17,453 bases of DNA from an uncultured Prevotella sp. (GTDB lineage: Bacteria; Bacteroidota; Bacteroidia; Bacteroidales; Bacteroidaceae). The notes beneath the pieces are model-generated. The model was not told the DNA's origin. It was given only the letters and a program-made list of their open reading frames with translations, and did not search any database. Positions 1 to 8,300 of this stretch are shown here, piece by piece; position 1 is the first letter of the stretch, and each line of letters starts with the position of its first letter. Made by a program: the position numbers and the translations under genes. The stretch lies in the NCBI GenBank assembly GCA_900762125.1, contig CAAFFL010000076.1:1-17453 (forward strand), given 5' to 3'.

Positions 1-58
1 AATATTCCTCACTCGCTTGCTTTATGCCGATTTGGCAACTTTGTGCAAATCTACTCAT
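1..58 (-). CDS. Possible start of a gene running off the left edge
   Basis: On the minus strand an ATG at 58 opens a frame of 19 codons (MSRFAQSCQIGIKQASEEY) that is still open at base 1. An in-frame TTG lies shortly upstream, and a stop codon comes before that. The only support is a good leftward promoter at 168-198, about 100 bases upstream, which must transcribe something to the left. I do not recognise the peptide and cannot tell a real gene from a chance frame. The 5' leader would contain the 22-bp direct repeat at 122-158. Confidence 0.25.
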   Translation of the reverse strand, partial: MSRFAQSCQIGIKQASEEY

Positions 59-121
59 TCCCAACTGTTTACGTTCCAACCTCTCTTATTCTCCTTTGAC
101 TGCTTTAGAGCTTTATGTTAA

Positions 122-158
122 TAACTCTTACGCTTTTAGTTTATAACGCTTACGCTTT
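122..158. repeat. Two 15-bp direct repeats, 22 bp apart
   Basis: TAACTCTTACGCTTT (122-136) and TAACGCTTACGCTTT (144-158) match at 14 of 15 bases and start 22 bp apart, about two helical turns. They lie just downstream of the leftward promoter at 168-198, in the early transcribed region, so they could be operator half-sites or simply a small duplication. The whole 1-253 stretch is much richer in A and T than the coding DNA and otherwise shows nothing I recognise. Confidence 0.5.
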
Positions 159-167
159 AACTAACGA

Positions 168-198
168 CAAAAATAATAAATTATTCTTGACTAGCAAA
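168..198 (-). promoter_or_regulatory. Leftward Bacteroidetes promoter
   Basis: Read on the minus strand, TTTG (198-195), a 19-base spacer, then TATTTTTG (175-168) match the Bacteroidetes primary sigma consensus (TTTG, N19-21, TAnnTTTG). Transcription would begin near 160 and run left, away from the MutS-like gene that ends at 254. It therefore belongs to whatever lies beyond the window edge. Confidence 0.6.
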
Positions 199-253
199 CA
201 ATCTCAACCAAAAACATGCTTGTCGCGGTTGCTTTTCATCAGGCATGGGGGTG

Positions 254-2074
254 CTAATGGATAGACGATGTCTTTCCGTAGAGCATTTCGCGGAGGAGGA
301 ACGTCGCGTTCTGGTTGCGCGCCACGCCGGGCGTGATGCGGTAGGAATAGGTGACGGCGGTGCCGAGCTCGATCTCGAAGCAGTAGTTATGAAACTGTGG
401 ACCGTCCATCTTCGATAGTTCGAGGTCGTGCGTGGCGATGATGCCGCTGACGTTCTTCTGCGAGATATACTCCAGGAACATCCGTGAGCCGTTGAGCTTG
501 TCGGCAGAGTTTGTGCCCTTGAGGATTTCGTCGAGGATAATCAATGAACTTTGAACATTGAGGTTTGAACTTTGAACTTTGAGGTTTGAACTTTGAACTT
601 TATCGTGCGGCTCAGAACAGAAAGAGATGAGTTGCTTAAGACGGAGTAGCTCCGCATTGAAATAGCTGATGCCATGGGTGAGGTCGTCGGTGGTGCGCAT
701 ACTGCTGAAGAGGCGGAAGGGGGAGAGCGTGAGGTGGTCGGCGAAGACAGGAAAGCCTGCACGTGCGAGGATGACGTTCACGCCGACGGCACGGAGGAAC
801 GTCGACTTCCCCGCCATGTTCGCCCCCGTGATGATGTAGAAGTTGCGGTCGTCGACGCGGAAGTCGTTGCGCACGGCCTTTGCGCCGAGGAACGGATGCC
901 AGAGGCCCTGCGCCTCAACATGCACGCCATGGTCATCGGTGAAGACGGGCCATGCGGTCCCGGGGTGGTTGAAGCGCAGTGTGGCGACGGTGACGTCCTG
1001 GTCCTTCTGGATGACGCGGTCGATCCACGCCTCCACGTCCGCGGCATCGTTGTCGCACCAGCGCGTGAACTGTCGGAGGAGGAAGAGGTCGCGGAGGAAG
1101 AACGTGTCCATGAAGACCAGTCCGAGGATGTTGCCGCGGCTGTCGAGAGCGTCGAGCAAGTTCTCCATACCATTGAAGGCCTGGACCGGCTGGTGTTGCA
1201 TGAGCTCCACGAGGTGGATGAACTGTCGCAACTGTCCGTGGAGGCGGTCAAGGGCGGCGGTGATGTCGCGCAGCGGATGCAGGCAGAGGGCATAGACCAC
1301 AAAAAACTGGATGATGGCCCACCAGAGGGGGACGAAGGCGCTCACCTCGCCCGCGATGGCCATGGCGATAACGACAATCAGCGGCAGGACCAAGACCCTG
1401 TCTAAGTACCCAGCGATGAGGAGCGACCGCGCCCAGCGAGGCAGCTTGATGCCACGCGCCTCGGCGAGGGCCTTGCGGATGGCGTCGGTGTCGATTTTCT
1501 GGCGGACACCGTAGGCGATGAACTGCGTGCGGAACGCCTCATTCTCGGCGAGGACGTCGATGGCGGAAGGGGAGGAAACGGGGGCGGAGGGGCTTGGGGA
1601 GGACAGTGCTTGGCGGGCTAGGCGCTCCGCCAGCGCGTCACTGCCCCCCGTCGTCGCTGTACGGCAGAAGCGCTGATAGACGCTGTCGGTGTCAAAGAGG
1701 TCAAGGTCGAAGGAGAACGGATGGTGCGGGTCGACATAGCGCTGGCCACTGTCGAAGGCGCTGTAGTCGCCTTGGAGCGCCTGCAGCTCATGGTCGTAGA
1801 CGGCGAGGACGTCCTCCTCGTGGTGGATACGGTCGTCGTTGCGACTGTCGCTACGACGGATGATGACGTATGCCGCCACAGATAGTACGGCCAGGACCGC
1901 GCCGACCTTTTGCCACACGTCGCTCGTGACGGTAACGGCCAGTGCGAGGATGGCGAGGATGGCGATGAAGGAGCTGATCTCCCCGATGACAAACGCATGA
2001 CTGCGGTTGCGCAACAGCCTCAGCTGGCGTTGGCAGGCGTCGCGGTGTTGCTGGTAATGTACGGTCAAATCCAT
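254..2074 (-). CDS. Membrane-anchored MutS-family ATPase
   Basis: This 606-residue protein carries a C-terminal MutS ATPase domain. The Walker A sequence GANMAGKST has its lysine at residue 423, a THGISYFNAE stretch follows, the Walker B strand ends LDE (Asp515-Glu516), and ATHD is near residue 553. The N-terminal mismatch-recognition domain of true MutS is absent. Instead there are two pairs of predicted membrane segments, about residues 28-70 and 216-265. This matches the MutS-related proteins common in Bacteroidetes, whose role is unknown; I would not call it a mismatch-repair enzyme. A 7-residue tandem repeat (about 492-510) sits immediately before Walker B. The start is fixed by a promoter that ends only 4 bases upstream of the ATG. 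The gene is divergent from the galactosidase gene. Confidence 0.9.
   Translation of the reverse strand: MDLTVHYQQHRDACQRQLRLLRNRSHAFVIGEISSFIAILAILALAVTVTSDVWQKVGAVLAVLSVAAYVIIRRSDSRNDDRIHHEEDVLAVYDHELQALQGDYSAFDSGQRYVDPHHPFSFDLDLFDTDSVYQRFCRTATTGGSDALAERLARQALSSPSPSAPVSSPSAIDVLAENEAFRTQFIAYGVRQKIDTDAIRKALAEARGIKLPRWARSLLIAGYLDRVLVLPLIVVIAMAIAGEVSAFVPLWWAIIQFFVVYALCLHPLRDITAALDRLHGQLRQFIHLVELMQHQPVQAFNGMENLLDALDSRGNILGLVFMDTFFLRDLFLLRQFTRWCDNDAADVEAWIDRVIQKDQDVTVATLRFNHPGTAWPVFTDDHGVHVEAQGLWHPFLGAKAVRNDFRVDDRNFYIITGANMAGKSTFLRAVGVNVILARAGFPVFADHLTLSPFRLFSSMRTTDDLTHGISYFNAELLRLKQLISFCSEPHDKVQSSNLKVQSSNLNVQSSLIILDEILKGTNSADKLNGSRMFLEYISQKNVSGIIATHDLELSKMDGPQFHNYCFEIELGTAVTYSYRITPGVARNQNATFLLREMLYGKTSSIH
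545..601 (-). repeat. 21-bp tandem repeat inside the MutS-like gene
   Basis: Nearly three copies of a 21-base unit built from TTGAACTTTGAAC and TTTGAGG (plus-strand sense) lie inside the coding region. The unit is exactly seven codons, so the protein reads KVQSSNL, KVQSSNL, NVQSS. The composition is AT-rich, unlike the flanking coding DNA. It looks like an inserted or expanded low-complexity repeat of the kind usually found between genes. Gain or loss of a unit would keep the frame. Confidence 0.85.
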
Positions 2075-2078
2075 GTTA

Positions 2079-2109
2079 CAAAGTTAAGGGAAAATCGCGA
2101 ATGCACAAA
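2079..2109 (-). promoter_or_regulatory. Promoter of the MutS-like gene
   Basis: On the minus strand TTTG (2109-2106), a 19-base spacer and TAACTTTG (2086-2079) make an essentially perfect Bacteroidetes promoter. Only four bases separate it from the ATG at 2074, so the transcript should start at or next to the start codon. The next in-frame Met is more than 200 residues downstream, so a later start is unlikely. Confidence 0.7.
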
Positions 2110-2167
2110 GCACCGTCGTCGAAAACTGCGTTTTTTGCCCATTAAGCCCTAATTTCTGACATCTCCG

Positions 2168-2198
2168 TTGGGTAATCATTCCGAATTATGTAACTTTG
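2168..2198 (+). promoter_or_regulatory. Promoter of the GH2 galactosidase gene
   Basis: TTG (2168-2170), a 20-base spacer and TAACTTTG (2191-2198) fit the Bacteroidetes consensus. The start codon follows 22 bases after the -7 box, giving a short leader. It is back-to-back with the promoter at 2079-2109, with about 60 bases between the two -33 elements. Confidence 0.65.
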
Positions 2199-2220
2199 CA
2201 AGGATTACTTACAAAACCTT

Positions 2221-5187
2221 ATGAATAAATCTACATTTCTGGCGTTAGCCCTCTCGTCGCTCACTTTGGCGACATCCGCGCAGACGCTCGTTCCCACCAG
2301 TAGCGCAGACCAGCAGCTCTCGCTCAATGGCACCTGGCATTTCCATTTCGAAGGTTCCGATGCAGCCGACGCGCCCATCCGTGTGCCTGGCAACTGGGAC
2401 ATGCAAGGCTTTGCCACACCCGTCTATGCCAAAGGCAGCAAGGCAGAGTTCTTCACCGCCGACCACCCTGCCCACACTGGTGTCTACACGCGCACCGTCA
2501 ACGTTCCTAAGTCATGGAAAGGTCAGCAGGTGTTCATCGCCTTCGACGGCGTGGAGAACGGTTACCAGCTCAGCGTCAACGGCAAGACCGTGGGCGCATT
2601 CCGTTCCGCGTTCAACCGTTCGATGCAGGACATCACACCTTTTATTAAATATGGTAAGGAGAACCAGCTGACCGTCATCGTTCCACAGAACGGTTCGAAG
2701 GGTTGGGAGTTTGACACGAACGACGACTGGGTCTACGGCGGCATCACGCGCGACGTGACGCTCTACGCCCTGCCAAAGACGCATTTAACCGATGTCACCC
2801 TCAGCACCCACCTCGATGGCGGCAAGGCCTGCTTATCGGTTTCCACGTCCTTGCAGCCAAAGGCGCCTGAGACCTACACGGCCCGACGGGCAAAGGTGAA
2901 GGCACCCAAAGGTCTGACCATCGCTGCCACCCTGCTAGCCCCCGATGGCGAGGAGGTGGCCACAACAACCATGCTGCCTGAGGAAAAGGGCGTGATGACC
3001 GTCAACAAACCCAGTCTTTGGACGGCTGAGACGCCAACGCTCTATACCCTACAGCTCCGGTTGATGAAGGGCAAGAAGCTTCTGCAGACCTACACCACGA
3101 AGGTAGGCCTCAGAGAGGTGACGTGGAAAGACGGCACCTTCCGCGTCAATGGGCAGGCCATCAAGTTGCTTGGCATGAACCACCACGACGAGAGCCCCGT
3201 GAACGGCCGCGCCGAGACGGAAGCTGAGTTTTTGCAAGACCTACGGATGATGAAGGCGGCGAACGTCAACGCCATCCGCACCTGCCACTATCCGCCCTCG
3301 CCCCACTTCATGGACATGTGCGACTCGCTGGGCTTCTATGTGTTCTGCGAGGTGCCATTTGGCTTCGGCGACGAGAACCTAGGCAAGAAAGACTACCTCG
3401 AAGTGCTGAAGGAAAGAGCGTGGTACACCGTCAACCGCGACAAGAACCGTCCATCAGTCGTAGTCTGGAACGTCGGCAACGAGAACCCAAACACCCGCAA
3501 CGGCTTCCTCACGGCCAGCTATGTGGAGCGCCTCGACCCCACCCGTCCGCACCTCTTCCCGCAGACCAGCTGGCCGTTCAAGCAGATTATCGAGAAATAT
3601 AACGACTCCATCTCCATCCTCTCACGCCACTATCCCGCCATTGCAGAGGTGCGGCGAGTACCGGATGAGCAGGGCCACATCATCGCCAACACCGAGTATG
3701 CCCATGCCCTCGGTCTCGACTTCGGCAGCATGCAGGACATTGTGGAAGGCTGGTACACGAACCCCCGCCACATGGGTGGCGCTGTCTGGGTCTGGGCCGA
3801 CCAGGCCATCGTTCGCCACGACAAGCACCTCACGAATCCCTATGAGGCCACAGAATACGTTTGGAAGGACGATCATACCTACTACGACATGGAAGGTGAC
3901 CTCGGTACGGACGGCGTGGTCTACCCCGACCGCACGCCACAGACCGACTATTGGCAGGTGAAGGCGGTGTACAGTCCGGTGAAAGCAACGCTCACCGACG
4001 ACTACCAGCTTCAGCTCATCAACCGCTACGACTTCACCAACCTCAACATGCTCCGTTGTCGGTTGCAGCTCTATAACCAATCTCAGCTGATGAAAGAGGA
4101 GACGCGCACCATCAGCCTCGCGCCGCATGCCACGACCGTAGTGCCGCTGATGGACGAGATCAAACAGTTTGCTTGGTGCGACACCTGCGTTGTAGACTCG
4201 TCGCTCACAGGCTACCTCCGCGTGACATTCACCAACCGGCAGGGCCATGAGGTCTATGCAAACAGCTTTCCGCTGAACGTGGATCATGGATTCCCCAATA
4301 CTTGGACTTGGGAACTGATTGACGAGCGCCAGCAACCCACGATGACCGCCGAAGAATTGAAGACGTTCATTGCCACGAAGGTGCGCGTACGCATGGGCAA
4401 GAAGCCGACGCTCTCGCAGAAGGCAACCATGATACGCGATACCGGGAAGAAACACCATCTATGGGACAACTACCTCGTAGAACCAACAAGCATCACAGTG
4501 AAACGAGTGAAACCGAAGCACAGATGGTACGCGAGCAACTGCTACGAGGCAAACGTGCGGTTCATTGCCGACAGCACGCGCTACGTCGATGCCCGACTAT
4601 GGGTCACACAGGAGCCTTTTGCCATCGACTATGAGCTCAAAGTCAACACCCGCGACAGCCTCGACGCCGCCGTGGAGGCTGGTCTCTCCATTCTCACGGG
4701 CATGAAGAGCAGCGACGCTACGCTCCACTGGATGGGTCGCGGACCGTATGCCAACTATCCTGGCCGCGATGCACTGGCACCGTTTGGCGTCTATCAGCTC
4801 AATGGTGACGACCTCTACTTTCCCGGCAACCGGCGTGACGTGCAGATAGCCGCGCTGACCGACAAGACTGGCGCCGGCCTAGCCATCATCCCTCTGCGGG
4901 GTGACCAAAACTGCAAGGCGAACGACTCAGCATGCGGTGGCGACATCTGTGTGGAGCGCGACAGCACGGGGCAGATACTCCTCAGCCACAACGCATGGGT
5001 GGCATCGCCGTTCAACAAGAACGTATGGCCGCAGGGCACACTCCGCCTGCACGAGGCCACCATTCGTGGTGCATTTGAGCTTGTTCGCACCGATGGCAAC
5101 TGGTCGCCAGCGCTTCGGCAGCTGCTCGGTGAGCCGACGGCACCAAAAGAGACGTTCAGACCGTTCTATAATTCGTACGACCAGTAA
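2221..5187 (+). CDS. Secreted GH2 beta-galactosidase
   Basis: The product is a 988-residue glycoside hydrolase family 2 enzyme expected to release terminal beta-galactose from glycans. A signal peptide ends around residues 20-22 (ATSAQ), with no lipoprotein cysteine, so a periplasmic location is likely. The order follows LacZ: sugar-binding jelly-roll fold (about 30-190), immunoglobulin-like domain (about 195-300), TIM barrel (about 302-590), a linker domain, then a beta-galactosidase small-chain-like domain with GRGPYANYPGRD. The acid/base is Glu421 in WNVGNENP and the nucleophile is Glu492 in NTEYAHALG, spaced like Glu461 and Glu537 of E. coli LacZ. NHHDE near residue 320 matches the LacZ NRHEH segment. 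The linkage and natural substrate cannot be read from the sequence. No SusC/SusD genes or other polysaccharide-utilisation genes adjoin it. Confidence 0.93.
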   Translation: MNKSTFLALALSSLTLATSAQTLVPTSSADQQLSLNGTWHFHFEGSDAADAPIRVPGNWDMQGFATPVYAKGSKAEFFTADHPAHTGVYTRTVNVPKSWKGQQVFIAFDGVENGYQLSVNGKTVGAFRSAFNRSMQDITPFIKYGKENQLTVIVPQNGSKGWEFDTNDDWVYGGITRDVTLYALPKTHLTDVTLSTHLDGGKACLSVSTSLQPKAPETYTARRAKVKAPKGLTIAATLLAPDGEEVATTTMLPEEKGVMTVNKPSLWTAETPTLYTLQLRLMKGKKLLQTYTTKVGLREVTWKDGTFRVNGQAIKLLGMNHHDESPVNGRAETEAEFLQDLRMMKAANVNAIRTCHYPPSPHFMDMCDSLGFYVFCEVPFGFGDENLGKKDYLEVLKERAWYTVNRDKNRPSVVVWNVGNENPNTRNGFLTASYVERLDPTRPHLFPQTSWPFKQIIEKYNDSISILSRHYPAIAEVRRVPDEQGHIIANTEYAHALGLDFGSMQDIVEGWYTNPRHMGGAVWVWADQAIVRHDKHLTNPYEATEYVWKDDHTYYDMEGDLGTDGVVYPDRTPQTDYWQVKAVYSPVKATLTDDYQLQLINRYDFTNLNMLRCRLQLYNQSQLMKEETRTISLAPHATTVVPLMDEIKQFAWCDTCVVDSSLTGYLRVTFTNRQGHEVYANSFPLNVDHGFPNTWTWELIDERQQPTMTAEELKTFIATKVRVRMGKKPTLSQKATMIRDTGKKHHLWDNYLVEPTSITVKRVKPKHRWYASNCYEANVRFIADSTRYVDARLWVTQEPFAIDYELKVNTRDSLDAAVEAGLSILTGMKSSDATLHWMGRGPYANYPGRDALAPFGVYQLNGDDLYFPGNRRDVQIAALTDKTGAGLAIIPLRGDQNCKANDSACGGDICVERDSTGQILLSHNAWVASPFNKNVWPQGTLRLHEATIRGAFELVRTDGNWSPALRQLLGEPTAPKETFRPFYNSYDQ

Positions 5188-5319
5188 GGAACCATATAAA
5201 TCCTCCCCAAGCCCCTCCAATTATTTATCATTGTAATGACCTTCGATTTGAATTACCAGAACTGATATTATATCCTCGTAATATAGGCCTGCTTCCTATT
5301 TCTACGGATAAGGATTTCT

Positions 5320-5372
5320 CCCCCTCCCCTTGTGGGAGGGGGTGCCCCTTCAGGGGCGGGGGAAGGGCTGCA
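5320..5372. repeat. GC-rich double-hairpin repeat, copy 1
   Basis: A perfect 9-bp stem (5320-5328 with 5334-5342, CCCCCTCCC/GGGAGGGGG, 5-base loop) is followed by a second stem (GCCCC 5344-5348 with GGGGC 5353-5357, loop TTCA) and a G-rich tail. The stop codon of the minus-strand gene (5350-5352) lies inside the second loop, so the repeat supplies its last codons. The architecture is shared with 10201-10254. A fragment of similar style (CCTCCCCAAGCCCCTCC) occurs near 5203. There is no T-run, so it is not a classical terminator, though it may limit read-through between the convergent genes. Confidence 0.7.
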
Positions 5373-8300
5373 GCACCACTCCCTCCTGCTTCTTCCCATC
5401 CATCATGATCCTTAGCGGCTTGTCGAACCGCACATGGCGGACAAGCGGCGTCTCCTTGATAGCGGGGAGCGCGTCGAGGACGTCCTTGCGGATGAGGCCG
5501 CCGTGCACGGGGTCGTTGAGGTCGATGGTGAAGTAGCCCACGCCGAACGACGTGAGGTTCTGGAAGAAGTGCGTGCCCTGTGACGGGTCCACATGACTGC
5601 CGGGCAGCACCACCTCCGCGATGGCCCGGGCCGCCGAGATCTGCGGCCACTTCACCGGTACGCCGAGCCACGGATCGCTGCTGCCCCATCGGCCTGGTCC
5701 GATGAGGACATAGCTGCGGCCATCGGCGAGGAAGCGGTCGTTGAGCATCGCGATGTCCAGCGCCACCTGCGGGTTCTGCGCGGGGGAATAGGTTGGCTCC
5801 CCACTATCCCCCTCGGACGAAGCCCCCTTCGCTGTGGGGTCGTTATACTTTACATACACCACATCCGTGACGTCCTCGAAGATGCCATGGCCGAGGGACT
5901 GATGGCTGCGCATGAGGCAATGGTCGTCGGGCACGGCGGAGACATCCTCGTCGAGCATCTGCTTCGCGTCGACGATGGGCCGGATCTGCAGGGGATAGAA
6001 CGCCCCGGTGCGGTCTGCGTTGAGGTTGCAGGCGAACTCAATCTCCACCGGTCGGCGCATCGCCGCGGCGCCCTGCTGCATGAGCATCTGGAGGATCTGC
6101 GGCAGCGGGAACACGCCCTGCTGCAGGAGTCCGACGAAGGAGATGATCTTTCGTCCGCCGGGGTAGAGGCCCGGCCGGATGAGGTCGCTGTTCGGGTCAT
6201 AGGTCGAGGCGATATAGTTCAGCGCATTGTCCTTCTCGGCCTCCTTCACTCTGAGCTTGAGGATATTAAACCCGTCGTCGACCTTAAAGTCCGTCCCCAC
6301 GCGTGTCATGTCGAGGGCATAGAAGCGCGTCTGCGTGTCGCGCAGCGCCAGCTCGAGCTCCGACATCTGCAGCACCTTCTGCGGATGGTAGGGCGACACA
6401 CGGAGCGTCTGTCCGCCGTCGACGATATACTTCCCCAGACCCAAGGCCAGTGAGGCGATGCCCTCGTCGCTCTTCTCGTCACCGATGGGATAGAAGTTCA
6501 GCGACCGCAGTACGCCGGAGAAGTTCGGATAGAACCGTCCGCCATAGTCCTTGCCGACGACCTCCTGCAGGATCACCGCCATCTTCTCCTGGTCGATGAC
6601 GTTCGAAGTCGCGGTCATATACGCCTTCGAGTCATGATAGAACACCGACGCGTAGACACCCTTGATCGCTGCGGCGAGCATCTGCAGCTGCTGGTATTTG
6701 TCGGGGATGCTTGGGATCATATACGTCGCATAGATTCCCGCGAACGGCTGGTAGTGGCTGTCCTCGAGGAGCGACGAGGACCGCACGGCGATGGGGCCCT
6801 GTGTGGCCTCGAAGAACGTGAAGAAGTCCGCGATGTAGCTATCGGGCAGCTGCGCCTTCAGGAAATGTTCCAGAATGACGTCGTCCGGCGCGTCGCTCAG
6901 GGCAATCTCGTAGAGGTTGTTCTGCTCCATAAACTGGTCGAAGACATCCGTACAGAGCACGACGGTCTTCGGGATCTGCACCGTGGCACCGGGAAACTGG
7001 TTGAACTCCGGGTGCATCTTGATGATGTTGTCGAGGAACGCCAGGCCACGGCCCTTACCGCCGAGCGAGCCTTCGCCGATGCGTGCGAAGTGGGCGAAGC
7101 GGTCGTACCTCCCCCGGTCGAAGACGGCGACGACACCGATGTTCTTCATCCGTCGGTACTGCACGATGGCGTCGAAGATGATCTGCCGGTGGGCGTCGAC
7201 ATCCTGCAGCTTGTGCCACGTGACGGGCTTGAGGAAGTTGCTGACGGGGAAGATCGCGCGGGCGCAGAGCCATCGGCTCATGTGGTTGCGCGAGACATGG
7301 TAGAGCATCGAGTCGCGCGGGATCTTGAAGATGATGTCCTGCAGCTCCTTCAGCGAGCGTACGCGTGCGATCTCCTCATGCGTCTGTGGGTCACGGAAGA
7401 TGAAGTCGCCGAAGCCCATGTGCTCCTCGAGCAAATGGCGCAGCGATACGGAGAGCATCTTCGAGTTCTTGTCCACGAAGCGGAAGCCCTCGCGCTCGGC
7501 GCGCTCGCGGTTGGCGGCCTCAGAGCTCTCCATGATCAGCGGCACATACTCGTCCTCGCGGCGGATCTGCTCGAGCAGCTTGAAGCCTGCCTCGGGATCC
7601 TTCGCCACGGTGTCCGAGCCTGCGCCGACGATGTGGCTATGCGCGGAGTCCTTCATTGGGAACCGCACGTCGCTGATGACGCCGAGGCAGTTGTCCTTAT
7701 ACTTCTCGTAGATCGTGATCGCCTCCTCGTAGTTACGTGCGAGCACCACCTTGGGCCGTCCGCGCATGCGGAGATTCGCCGCATGGCGGTTCAGCGCCTC
7801 GGTGGCGAAGTTTTGACTCTGCTGTAATATATAATTGTATAGGTTCGGCAGGATGGAGCTATAGAACCGTATGGAGTCCTCGACGAGGAGGATCATCTGT
7901 ACGCCGGCCTCGCGGACATCATGTTCGAGGTTCATCTTGTCCTCGATGAGTTTGATGATCGACATGATGAGGTTTGTGTTGCCGAGCCAGCAGAACACAT
8001 AGTCGAAGATGCTCAGGTCCTCGTGCTCCATGCGCCGCGTGATGCCGTGCGAGAACGGTGTGAGGACGACGCAGTGGATGTCGGGGAACTTCACCTTGAT
8101 GGCGCGGGCGACGGTGAATGCGTCGTTGTCCGCGTTGCCCGGCATACAGATCACGAGGTCGATCTGCCGGGTCGCAAGGACCTTCTCGGCCTCCTCCGTC
8201 GTCGACGCCTGTGTGAACGTCGGCGGGTAGCGCAGTCCGAGCTCGGTATACTCATTATAGATCTTCTCCTCCACGCGTCCGTCGTCCTCGAGCATGAACG

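Noticed and set aside
211..247. Terminator for the MutS-like gene between CATGC and GCATG
   Set aside because: The arms are five bases with a long loop and no T-run in the right direction.
674..1405. 243-codon plus-strand frame opposite the MutS-like gene
   Set aside because: It is Glu/Val/Asp-rich antisense sequence without domain features; the opposite strand encodes an evident ATPase.
254..2074. Mismatch repair protein MutS
   Set aside because: The mismatch-recognition and connector domains are missing and membrane segments are present; only the ATPase domain is shared.
6634..7827. 397-codon plus-strand frame opposite the receiver/ATP-grasp gene
   Set aside because: It is an antisense shadow with skewed composition, no promoter or recognisable motif, while the minus-strand product shows clear domains.
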